A stretch of 64,000 nt of DNA. It comes from Ketobacter sp964016105 (GTDB taxonomy: Bacteria > Pseudomonadota > Gammaproteobacteria > Pseudomonadales > Ketobacteraceae). The stretch is from contig CAXHEX010000008.1 in NCBI GenBank assembly GCA_964016105.1, forward strand, positions 124,001 to 188,000, given 5' to 3'. Below the pieces are notes generated by a model. The model did not search any database. It was not told the DNA's origin and saw only the letters and a list, made by a program, of their open reading frames with translations. Position 1 is the stretch's first letter. Every line of letters starts with the position of its first letter. The position numbers and the translations under genes are program-made. Shown here piece by piece: positions 1 to 6,865 of this stretch.

Positions 1-1456
1 TCATGTAGCTAATGTGAAACTTAGCACTCAGCTCTTCATAGGTTCGGCCGTACATCCCTGCTTCGTCCAACCCATGGCGTTGATCAAAAGAGCTGTAGTA
101 ACTTAGCTCCCCGCCATGGGGTGCAGTTTTATATCTTTGCCTATATCCAAGCACATTCCACATCTCTTCATTATATTGGTTATGCTGTTGATGCATGAAG
201 GAGTCGTCGAAGTTACCGAACGCCAGATTAAGAATAGAACTCTGACTGGGAATAGCGCTGAAACTAGAATCTCCCGCATCAATGGAAACGCTCCATTTCA
301 ACTCTTTAAACACTAAAGAGAGATGCTGTAGGAATTTGGCTTGATAGCTTTTGCTGGGGAAGTTATCTCCTAGTCGAGCTTCTGGATCATAAATATGATA
401 TTCGCCCCACAGCCCAAACCCCACCTGGAGAAAGGCTACCCTGGGGTCGTAATCATAACGACGTGCGAATTCAGTATAAAAATCCAAATGGGCTTGCTGT
501 AATTCAGGATGTGACCAGTCTGGAAAACCAGTACGCTGCCCCTCGCTGATTTCTATGGTTTCATTATAGTCAGCCAGACCCTTTATATAATTTGGCACTG
601 CGGTCTGTGCACGACCGGGATACACATAATACCACCTCAGTATGGCCTGCTTGCCACGGCTGGCAATATCATCCAACAGTGACTCCATGCTCGACCAGTC
701 GTACTGTCCATCACCAATAACCACATCACTGGGTCTCACATAGGCGTACTCAAGCTGAACAAATTCATCGGTTTGTTTTAGGAGTGTGTTGTTATGAGAG
801 TCTGCCCATAACACCAGCCCTGTCATGGGTTGTACTTTGTTGATACGGCTCTGAATTGAAATGTCTTTCCATTGATTCGGTTCAACGCCATCACTATCCC
901 CTTCAACAATCTCCACCTGCATAAAATCAATAGCAGATACATCGGCATTATTATTCGATATATAACGCAGCTTGATGGTGCCACTTTGGTTAATAAAGCG
1001 CTGGGGATTGTCTTTGAATACTTTATCCCTCTGGTACCAATGCCAAGGGGTGGAAACTTTATTACCATACAGCCAAACCCAGCGCTTAGCCTGAAAGTCA
1101 CGTAGTTGAAAACTCCAGCGTTGTTCACCGTGACCGGCGGCCAGGGTGTTGGTTGCGACTCTAATAGCCGCTATATCAGCCTGCTTATAAGCTGGATTCA
1201 CCTTAAAGATAAAATGGCCATTGAATCTTGTCTTCTGGGGAGTCACTTCAACATATGCGTTCCAATCGTTGCTTTGTTGTGAAGAACCTGACTGCTGGAG
1301 TTGATTGAGCACAGACAATGGCTGCCCACTGATGCTGCCCCTCACTATTCGAACGTCGGTTGGATAGACAACCTCCGCCACAGAGAGGGTACACTGAAAT
1401 AAAAGCGAAACTGTAACCAGTAAACTGGAAATAAAATAGGAAGTAAGCCGTGTCAT
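1..1456 (-). CDS. Secreted TIM-barrel, DUF4832-like glycoside-hydrolase-type protein (C-terminus cut by window edge)
   Basis: An open frame of about 485 codons runs from an ATG at 1456 leftwards off the window with no stop. The start is MTRLTSYFISSLLVTVSLLF, a clear signal peptide, so the protein is exported. A beta-sandwich-like segment (about residues 50-210) is followed by a barrel-like region. It contains LRWYYVYPGR, then PDWSHPELQQAHLDF, then FARRYDYDPRVAFLQVG and GLWGEYHIY. That run is typical of the DUF4832 family of putative glycosidases. No substrate can be inferred. A weak GGGTG ribosome-binding site lies before the ATG. A 20-bp palindrome 35 bp upstream may be an operator. The family call is from memory of motif style. 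Confidence 0.6.
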   Translation of the reverse strand, partial: MTRLTSYFISSLLVTVSLLFQCTLSVAEVVYPTDVRIVRGSISGQPLSVLNQLQQSGSSQQSNDWNAYVEVTPQKTRFNGHFIFKVNPAYKQADIAAIRVATNTLAAGHGEQRWSFQLRDFQAKRWVWLYGNKVSTPWHWYQRDKVFKDNPQRFINQSGTIKLRYISNNNADVSAIDFMQVEIVEGDSDGVEPNQWKDISIQSRINKVQPMTGLVLWADSHNNTLLKQTDEFVQLEYAYVRPSDVVIGDGQYDWSSMESLLDDIASRGKQAILRWYYVYPGRAQTAVPNYIKGLADYNETIEISEGQRTGFPDWSHPELQQAHLDFYTEFARRYDYDPRVAFLQVGFGLWGEYHIYDPEARLGDNFPSKSYQAKFLQHLSLVFKELKWSVSIDAGDSSFSAIPSQSSILNLAFGNFDDSFMHQQHNQYNEEMWNVLGYRQRYKTAPHGGELSYYSSFDQRHGLDEAGMYGRTYEELSAKFHISYM

Positions 1457-1490
1457 GATTTGTCACCCTGAAATGGGTGCCTGTAAAATA

Positions 1491-1510
1491 ATTTACTGTA
1501 GACAGTAAAT
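1491..1510. promoter_or_regulatory. 20-bp palindrome, putative operator
   Basis: ATTTACTGT-AG-ACAGTAAAT is a perfect inverted repeat with 9-bp arms. It lies 35 bp upstream of the start codon of the secreted TIM-barrel gene. Position and symmetry suggest a dimeric repressor or activator site. The cognate regulator is not identifiable here. Confidence 0.4.
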
Positions 1511-1611
1511 AGACTTTGGCCCTTTAACAATGAGGAGAACTAAAAAATGTGCGGTAGGTGCCTATATTCAAATTGAAATTCATATAATGTGACGGAGTTC
1601 CCCTGTGAGCG

Positions 1612-2469
1612 TTAGCTTATCTTCGAGGAAAGTCCGGCTTTTTGTACCACTGCTTGGGTAGATTCTATTACTTGCTGGACGTATTCCGGTTTAAAATTTA
1701 ATTTTGCTCGTTTACCGCCTTCAAGATGTTGCCTGGTTACACCGTTCAATTCTTCTGATGTGCAAGCACATATGGTCGATTTGGACTGACGGGGCATCAC
1801 CATAGACGCTAGCTTATGCATCCAATTCAGCGGTACCGGCAAATTCTGCCCCAAACTGGATTTTACGATTCCTGGGTGTACGCTGATGGTATCCACGCCC
1901 ATGTCCGCCAGACTATCTCCCAGCCATTGCATCAAAACCACTTTGCTGTGAACAGTTCGAATGGCTGACTTTAACCCGATATAGAATTTCTCATTGTTAA
2001 AATCATCGAAATTCAATCGTTCTTTCAACACCAAGCCTTTGCCACCACTGACGGCAACAATTCTAGGGTGATCGCCCCTCCCCATTAGAGCAGACAGCGA
2101 TTTAGCGATTATATAGGCACTGATGTATCCGATGGCAAATGTCTTCTCAATGCCCTGCGGGGAAGTCTGCCGTGAGGGCATCAGCACACCAGCAGAAAAC
2201 AACAACAAGTCTAAGCGTGAATGGGATTGACGGAACTCATTACAAAACTGTTCAACTGCTTTCAGGTCACTCAAATCCAGCTGAATAAACTGAATTGTGT
2301 TTTTATGCTGAGGCCCCGCCGAGTGCTTCAGCTCTGCCTCTACCTTTTTGCCTTTTACTGCATTGGAACCGATAAAGTAAACGTGGTAGTGGTTTTGTAT
2401 GAGTGCTCTTACCACGGACAGGCCCACGCCATCGCTACCGCCTGTTACCAATGCCACTTTGTCACTCAT
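1612..2469 (-). CDS. Short-chain dehydrogenase/reductase-like protein with degenerate active site
   Basis: This is a 285-residue Rossmann protein. The N-terminal TGGSDGVG (about residues 9-16) is the SDR nucleotide-binding glycine motif. The usual NNAG is replaced by FSAG. In the catalytic YxxxK motif the Tyr is replaced by Thr (TVHSK), although a Ser (VSGGKG) precedes it. Such a protein may bind NAD(P) but is unlikely to be a normal SDR oxidoreductase. Some SDR relatives of the retinol dehydrogenase/WWOX type have lost activity and act as binding or regulatory proteins. TGGAGAACCCC before the ATG is a good ribosome-binding site. The gene stands alone between the secreted-protein gene and a MITE-like repeat. 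Confidence 0.75.
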   Translation of the reverse strand: MSDKVALVTGGSDGVGLSVVRALIQNHYHVYFIGSNAVKGKKVEAELKHSAGPQHKNTIQFIQLDLSDLKAVEQFCNEFRQSHSRLDLLLFSAGVLMPSRQTSPQGIEKTFAIGYISAYIIAKSLSALMGRGDHPRIVAVSGGKGLVLKERLNFDDFNNEKFYIGLKSAIRTVHSKVVLMQWLGDSLADMGVDTISVHPGIVKSSLGQNLPVPLNWMHKLASMVMPRQSKSTICACTSEELNGVTRQHLEGGKRAKLNFKPEYVQQVIESTQAVVQKAGLSSKIS

Positions 2470-2554
2470 GGGGTTCTCCAGCTTATTTGAGGGTATGTGT
2501 CCAGCTTAGACCAGAACAAGATACTACCATGTTCACTCCTCTACCAATGGTCTG

Positions 2555-2704
2555 TCTAGCATGCTGTTGAAAAACGTTTTCGAGGCGGCCAATGCAAGGC
2601 AAAAATTAGGGAAAAAGCGGAGTTTACATATAGTAAATGAGCATTTTGAGCTAATTTTTAACGAAGGAGTGGCAACGCAGATAGTTTTTCAGCAGTCTGC
2701 TAGA
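2555..2704. repeat. 150-bp MITE-like element with 21-bp terminal inverted repeats
   Basis: The ends begin TCTAGCA and, read as reverse complements, match at 18 of 21 positions, both finishing CTGAAAAAC or TTGAAAAAC. A CTAG lies at each tip and could be a 4-bp target duplication or part of the repeat. The interior is AT-rich and holds a small palindromic stretch around TTTACATATAGTAAA. There is no convincing gene inside; the open frame crossing it is chance. The element sits 13 bp after the stop of the CpdA-like gene. The sequence resembles dispersed intergenic repeats seen in other Gammaproteobacteria (from memory). Confidence 0.65.
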
Positions 2705-2716
2705 TTTGAAGTAACG

Positions 2717-3538
2717 CTACTCTTTCTTAAACGGCTGATACTCTGTTGTGGCAGCGAAAGCCCTCTGCCCTTCAATGTACTCCCACTGAGTTACCGTGAG
2801 GTCCGATTTCGATTCATGTACTTGAAGCTCCATAAAAGAGTTAGGCAACCCGGCTCTCACTCTGGAAGACAGGGTGGTACCCGCTTGGCAGACTCCTATG
2901 GGCTTTTTCAAATCCGGATAACGATGCTCCGTGGTTCGGCAGAATTGATAATGAATGTGACCGCCCAACACCATATCCACACCCAACTCACCAAAACGCG
3001 CCAGCAGTTTCTGGGCGTTGGGCATGATGTTTTCCTCATCTGATACCTGTATAGCATCAAATGGGTGATGAGCCACCACCAGCTTTATTGTTTCGTCAGC
3101 AGTGTTCTTTAGGGCGGCTTCAAGATTTTCTAACTCACGATGTTTTAATCGGCCATTTTTGTAGTGGAAAGGATTGCAGGAATTGACACCCACAACAACT
3201 AATCCAGGTGTGGAAAATGTTTGATTAACCAACACGTCTTTTTGTCTCATTGAACCCACAAATTGGTTATAGTTTGAGTAAGGGTCAAACAAACGCTGAA
3301 ATACATTGAACAGTGGCATATCGTGATTACCGGGCACGCAAAGTAGGTCACCGTATTCCAGCGTACTAAGAAATGTTGATGCCGCATTGAATTGATTACT
3401 TCTTGCCCGCTGAGTTATGTCACCACTGCAAACCAACAGGTCTGGTTTCAATGAGTTCAATTGACTCCGTAGAGCTGCCACTACTGGTTGGGTTTCTGTA
3501 CCAAAGTGAGTGTCGGATATCTGAACTATTCTATGCAT
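2717..3538 (-). CDS. CpdA/Icc-like 3',5'-cyclic nucleotide phosphodiesterase (calcineurin-type metallophosphoesterase)
   Basis: A 273-residue class III phosphodiesterase with all metal-binding blocks: SDTHFG (D9, H11), SGDIT (D40), GNHD (71-73), AHHPFD and GGHIHY near residue 196. The length fits CpdA of E. coli (about 275 aa). The predicted role is cytosolic hydrolysis of cAMP or another small phosphodiester; cAMP specificity is inferred from the family. It lies downstream of a lipid kinase gene, separated only by six 12-bp tandem repeats. No strong ribosome-binding site is visible before ATG 3538, although the repeats contain TTAGGT units that could serve. A MITE-like repeat follows the stop. 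Confidence 0.8.
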   Translation of the reverse strand: MHRIVQISDTHFGTETQPVVAALRSQLNSLKPDLLVCSGDITQRARSNQFNAASTFLSTLEYGDLLCVPGNHDMPLFNVFQRLFDPYSNYNQFVGSMRQKDVLVNQTFSTPGLVVVGVNSCNPFHYKNGRLKHRELENLEAALKNTADETIKLVVAHHPFDAIQVSDEENIMPNAQKLLARFGELGVDMVLGGHIHYQFCRTTEHRYPDLKKPIGVCQAGTTLSSRVRAGLPNSFMELQVHESKSDLTVTQWEYIEGQRAFAATTEYQPFKKE

Positions 3539-3540
3539 AA

Positions 3541-3612
3541 CTACTGACCTAACTACTGACCTGACTATTGACCTAGCTGCTGACTTAACTGCTCACCTAA
3601 CTGCTGCCTTGA
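3541..3612. repeat. Six imperfect 12-bp tandem repeats (CTACTGACCTAA type)
   Basis: The 12-bp units are CTACTGACCTAA, CTACTGACCTGA, CTATTGACCTAG, CTGCTGACTTAA, CTGCTCACCTAA and CTGCTGCCTTGA. They fill the gap between the lipid kinase stop codon and the CpdA-like start. On the minus strand, in frame with the kinase, the units read as four-codon QQLG/SQQL-like repeats interrupted by TAG codons. This suggests a former repetitive C-terminal tail. Confidence 0.85.
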
Positions 3613-4587
3613 CTACAGGGGCTTAAATAGAGCTAAGGCCTTTGGGCTAACTCGAATTCTAACGGGCGTCTTCAAGCTAATCACCTCCCCGTCCAGGGCG
3701 CATTTCAATTTGTCCGACTTGCAGTCGAGTAAAACTGAGTCTAATAACTCACTGTCAACCATTTGATCCTGCTCTAACAATTTCACACTGCCTTTGATCA
3801 GCAATCGCATCTTATCCCAAATACCTTCCGGACGGATGACCACAAGCGCGATGTGACCGTCAATCCTCTGGGAAAGGTCATCAAAACCCAGGTTATCTAA
3901 GTGGGGCTTATTCTGTGTTGCCATAAGCAGCAACGCCTTAACTGACCGCAGACCATTCTGCCGCTCAATAGTGAAACGCATCCTCCGTCTTTTTTTAAAG
4001 AAGGTAACAACGCCTGACAGATAAGCCACCAGCTGGCTCCTGAAGCCTGCTTGCGCTTGATGACGTTCTCGATCTTGGATCACTTCCGGATACAAACCGA
4101 AACTGGCACTGGTGGTGAAAGGCAAATCGTTTACATAACTCACAGCAACGGATTGCAATACACATTCGCCCAATTGCTGCACCTGGGTTTGAGGATCTAC
4201 CGATAGGCCGTGATGGCGAGCAAACAGATTAAACGTACCACGGGCCATCACGGCTAATGGTACTCCGTGCAAAATGGCGTATTTAACTGCCAGATTGATG
4301 GTGCCGTCACCCCCAACTACCACTACCCCATGATCATTGTTACTGGCGCTTTTAAAACAATCCTCCACTTGTTTTTCAAGCGGCTCATCATGGCTTAACG
4401 TAACATACTGCGATACCTTTATGCCTGCACCGCTACGCTTGAAATTATCTTTCACTGAATCAACTGAAACCGTGCCAGAACCCGGATTTATAAGCACAGT
4501 AAACGAGAAGGTATTCGCGCACAGAACATTATCATCGTTCAAACATTCTGCAATTTTGGGATCCAATTCTTGGGTTTCTTCATTCAT
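3613..4587 (-). CDS. Diacylglycerol/lipid kinase family protein (DAGK catalytic domain)
   Basis: The protein has the DAGK_cat signatures NPGSGT (nucleotide/phosphate loop) and GGDGTINLA (residues about 92-96 from this start). The C-terminal beta-rich half ends CALDGEVI..P.RIRVSP, as in YegS/DgkB-type kinases. It would phosphorylate a membrane lipid such as diacylglycerol using ATP; the substrate is not shown. I place the start at ATG 4587 because AAGGAG lies 8 nt upstream. An in-frame ATG at 4617 would add 10 residues and has a poorer site. After the stop, the same frame runs into the 12-bp repeats. The gene may be co-transcribed with the CpdA-like gene. Confidence 0.8.
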   Translation of the reverse strand: MNEETQELDPKIAECLNDDNVLCANTFSFTVLINPGSGTVSVDSVKDNFKRSGAGIKVSQYVTLSHDEPLEKQVEDCFKSASNNDHGVVVVGGDGTINLAVKYAILHGVPLAVMARGTFNLFARHHGLSVDPQTQVQQLGECVLQSVAVSYVNDLPFTTSASFGLYPEVIQDRERHQAQAGFRSQLVAYLSGVVTFFKKRRRMRFTIERQNGLRSVKALLLMATQNKPHLDNLGFDDLSQRIDGHIALVVIRPEGIWDKMRLLIKGSVKLLEQDQMVDSELLDSVLLDCKSDKLKCALDGEVISLKTPVRIRVSPKALALFKPL

Positions 4588-4926
4588 AGCGATTGCTCCT
4601 TCTGAAGCTGAGACCATCGAGCCTTTATTTCCGGCTACTTTCTCTACTTATCGTCATTTATAATCCATGTCGCAATTTTTATACCATGCAGACATTGCGT
4701 GAACATCAGTGATTCCAGGCCCACATCCTCATCAGCGTGTAATTTTTACAGCACACCCCCACAAAACCAGGAAAGTTCTACCGCTGGCAAACTGCGTAAG
4801 TAATTTCATCCCCCATGGCACACACTGTAAGCCCAGAACAACCGCGGCCTTTGCTCCTTCGGCACGGCATTTGCTATTCCACTTAATGTAAATGACGCAA
4901 ACCAACCACTAAAAAGGATTACGATC
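4588..4926. other. Intergenic region between divergent genes
   Basis: This stretch separates the leftward lipid kinase from the rightward DUF883 gene and should hold both promoters. I see no RNA gene, no convincing coding frame and no strong inverted repeat. The open frames crossing it have no family resemblance or ribosome-binding site. Confidence 0.4.
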
Positions 4927-5226
4927 ATGCAAGATGCCACTGGCAAGCTCAGTCAAGATTACCAGCAGCTGGTTAAGGATGTTGAGATCTTAAAAACAGA
5001 TCTGGGAGCACTCCTCACCGAGGCAAAGAGTCAAGCAAAAGACAGGGTGGACGCAAAGAAAGATACGGTGGTGGAAGCCTTTGTTCGCAATGCTGACCGA
5101 GTACAAAGCCAGGCAGACGAATTGGCCAGCAGTACTAAAAAGACCTATGAAGAGAAACCTTGGATATTCTTAATCGCTGCATTTTTTGCGGGCGTTTTAA
5201 TCCGCAGTTTCATGTCAAGCAAATAA
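4927..5226 (+). CDS. DUF883 (ElaB/YqjD/YgaM-like) inner-membrane-anchored protein
   Basis: A 99-residue protein with a long charged helix (about residues 5-75, rich in K, D and E) and a single C-terminal membrane segment, PWIFLIAAFFAGVLIRSF. This is the DUF883 layout. E. coli relatives tether to the inner membrane, bind ribosomes and are stress or stationary-phase induced. AAAAGGATT before the ATG is a good ribosome-binding site. A holin-like/YqjE-type membrane protein follows after 25 bp, matching the yqjD-yqjE arrangement, so the two probably form one transcript. Confidence 0.8.
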   Translation: MQDATGKLSQDYQQLVKDVEILKTDLGALLTEAKSQAKDRVDAKKDTVVEAFVRNADRVQSQADELASSTKKTYEEKPWIFLIAAFFAGVLIRSFMSSK

Positions 5227-5251
5227 ACCACGAGTCTAAGGTCCCGAAGCA

Positions 5252-5665
5252 ATGTTAAAACATTACGGGGAACAAGCCCTACAGGCTACGGTTAAAGCAT
5301 TATTAATAGTTATCTGTGCCGGCGCTTTTTGTTGTACTGCAGTTTTCTTTGCGGGTTATAGCGCCTTTTTATTTTTGCAGACGTGGTTGTCGCCCAGTTT
5401 AGCAGCTGCGGCAACCACAGTCGGCCTTCTACTTATTTTGTTCATATCAGCGAAAATCCCACTGCGATCAACTAAACGAGGTTCATCGGGAGGGTCAAAG
5501 ATGATTGATAGTGGAACTGATTCCAGCTCCCCAAGGCACCCTCGCAGCATGGAAGAACAGCTGGCCCTGAGTTTGATAGCGGGTTATACCGTAGAAAAAG
5601 ACCCTGACAGAAGTATTGCATTGCTCCTGTCCACTATTCAAAACAGCGGCAAAGGTAACGATTAG
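5252..5665 (+). CDS. Phage-holin-superfamily / YqjE-like membrane protein
   Basis: A 137-residue protein with two adjacent hydrophobic stretches: about residues 13-38 (ALLIVICAGAFCCTAVFFAGY) and 47-68 (LAAAATTVGLLLILFISA). A polar tail of about 65 residues follows. Position directly after a DUF883 gene and the two-helix topology suggest a YqjE-like partner. Primary sequence evidence is weak. The function is unknown; it may act with the DUF883 protein at the inner membrane. Confidence 0.6.
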   Translation: MLKHYGEQALQATVKALLIVICAGAFCCTAVFFAGYSAFLFLQTWLSPSLAAAATTVGLLLILFISAKIPLRSTKRGSSGGSKMIDSGTDSSSPRHPRSMEEQLALSLIAGYTVEKDPDRSIALLLSTIQNSGKGND

Positions 5666-5670
5666 CTACC

Positions 5671-6843
5671 TTATAACTTAGACACCGACTGCGCCGCCGC
5701 ATACCCTGAAGACCAAGCCCATTGAAAGTTATAACCACCCAAATGACCAGTCACATCCATCACCTCGCCAATAAAGAACAGCCCGGGTTGGTTTTTACAT
5801 TCCATGGTCTTGGAAGAGATCCCAGCGGTACTCACCCCACCTAAGGTCACTTCAGCAGTACGGTAACCTTCCGTACCGGATGGTAGTATCTGCCAATGGG
5901 ATAGCTGATGAGCTAAATGCTCCAGTGCCTGGTCAGCCACCTCTCCTATAGGCGTGTCTGAATATTGAGCCCACATCAGACCCTCTAACTCCTGTACCAG
6001 TTTTTTTGGCAAACGCTCAGACACCAACGTTCGAATTCGGCTCTTCGGTTTGGTTCGTTTGGCTTCCATAAGCCAACAATCGCCTTCTTGCTCTGGCAAA
6101 AGATCAATTTCAATGGTTTGAGAAGGTTGCCAGTAAGAGGAAATTTGCAAGATGGCAGGACCACTCAAGCCGCGATGGGTAAACAGTACACTTTCGCGGA
6201 ATGAGGCCAGCGGGTGGGATACCACCGTATCCACGGCCACACCGGAAAGGGACTCTGACAGCTGTTTTAATTTACCCGTCAAGGTAAAAGGTACCAAGCC
6301 TGCACGGGTGGGCAGTAACTCCAACCCAAACTGCTCTGCTACCTTATAGCCAAAACCACTGCCCCCCAGCGTCGGGATTGATAAGCCCCCCGTCGCCACA
6401 ACCAATGCACCGGATTCAAACGTGCCCTGGTCAGTATCCAGCTTATAATGACCGCCGTAGTCCACAGCGTTTACCTGACACCGGGTCTGGATAGTGACAC
6501 CCGCTTTATCGCATTCCCCCAGCAACATATCGAGTATGTCTTTGGCGCTGTTATCGCAAAACAACTGCCCCAGGGTCTTTTCGTGATAGGGAATACTGTA
6601 ATCACACACCAATCCAATAAAATCCCATTGGGTGTATTGATTAAGGGCCGATTTGCAAAAGTGAGGGTTTTCGCAAAGATAGTTTTCGGGGTTGATTTCC
6701 ATGTTGGTGAAATTACAACGACCGCCACCGGACATGAGTATCTTCTTACCCACTTTGTTGGATTTTTCCAGCACCAGCACACGCAAACCCCGCTTGCCTA
6801 TGAGCGCGGCACACATAAGGCCCGCCGCGCCACCGCCCAGCAC
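5671..6843 (-). CDS. HI0933/BaiN-family NAD(P)/FAD-dependent flavoprotein
   Basis: A flavoprotein of about 390 residues. It has the FAD dinucleotide fold GGGAAGLMCA at the extreme N-terminus, KKILMSGGGRCNFTN (a family signature), VVATGGLSIPTLGGSGFGY, and a C-terminal FAD block, GLFFIGEVMDVTGHLGGYNFQWAWSSG. The start is odd. GTG 6843 cuts into the first beta strand. Codons upstream read Y-D-A-I directly before it, as expected for the family, but no ATG, GTG or TTG is in frame back to a TAA. Real initiation may use a rare codon (ATA at 6876, overlapping the phosphorylase stop), or there is a sequence error. It is last in the glucosylglycerate operon; a functional link is not evident. Confidence 0.8.
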   Translation of the reverse strand: MLGGGAAGLMCAALIGKRGLRVLVLEKSNKVGKKILMSGGGRCNFTNMEINPENYLCENPHFCKSALNQYTQWDFIGLVCDYSIPYHEKTLGQLFCDNSAKDILDMLLGECDKAGVTIQTRCQVNAVDYGGHYKLDTDQGTFESGALVVATGGLSIPTLGGSGFGYKVAEQFGLELLPTRAGLVPFTLTGKLKQLSESLSGVAVDTVVSHPLASFRESVLFTHRGLSGPAILQISSYWQPSQTIEIDLLPEQEGDCWLMEAKRTKPKSRIRTLVSERLPKKLVQELEGLMWAQYSDTPIGEVADQALEHLAHQLSHWQILPSGTEGYRTAEVTLGGVSTAGISSKTMECKNQPGLFFIGEVMDVTGHLGGYNFQWAWSSGYAAAQSVSKL

Positions 6844-6865
6844 GATGGCATCGTAGGTTTTTTTG

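Noticed and set aside
2561..3043. A rightward 160-codon frame crossing the MITE and the CpdA-like gene
   Set aside because: It is antisense to a well-supported phosphodiesterase gene, its first half is repeat DNA, and it resembles no family.
4709..4891. A rightward 60-codon frame upstream of the DUF883 gene
   Set aside because: There is no ribosome-binding site, codon use is random-looking, and no family match is recognisable.
5252..5665. A prophage remnant, considered because of the holin-like protein
   Set aside because: The neighbour is DUF883 and no phage genes are nearby; the pair matches the yqjD-yqjE arrangement.
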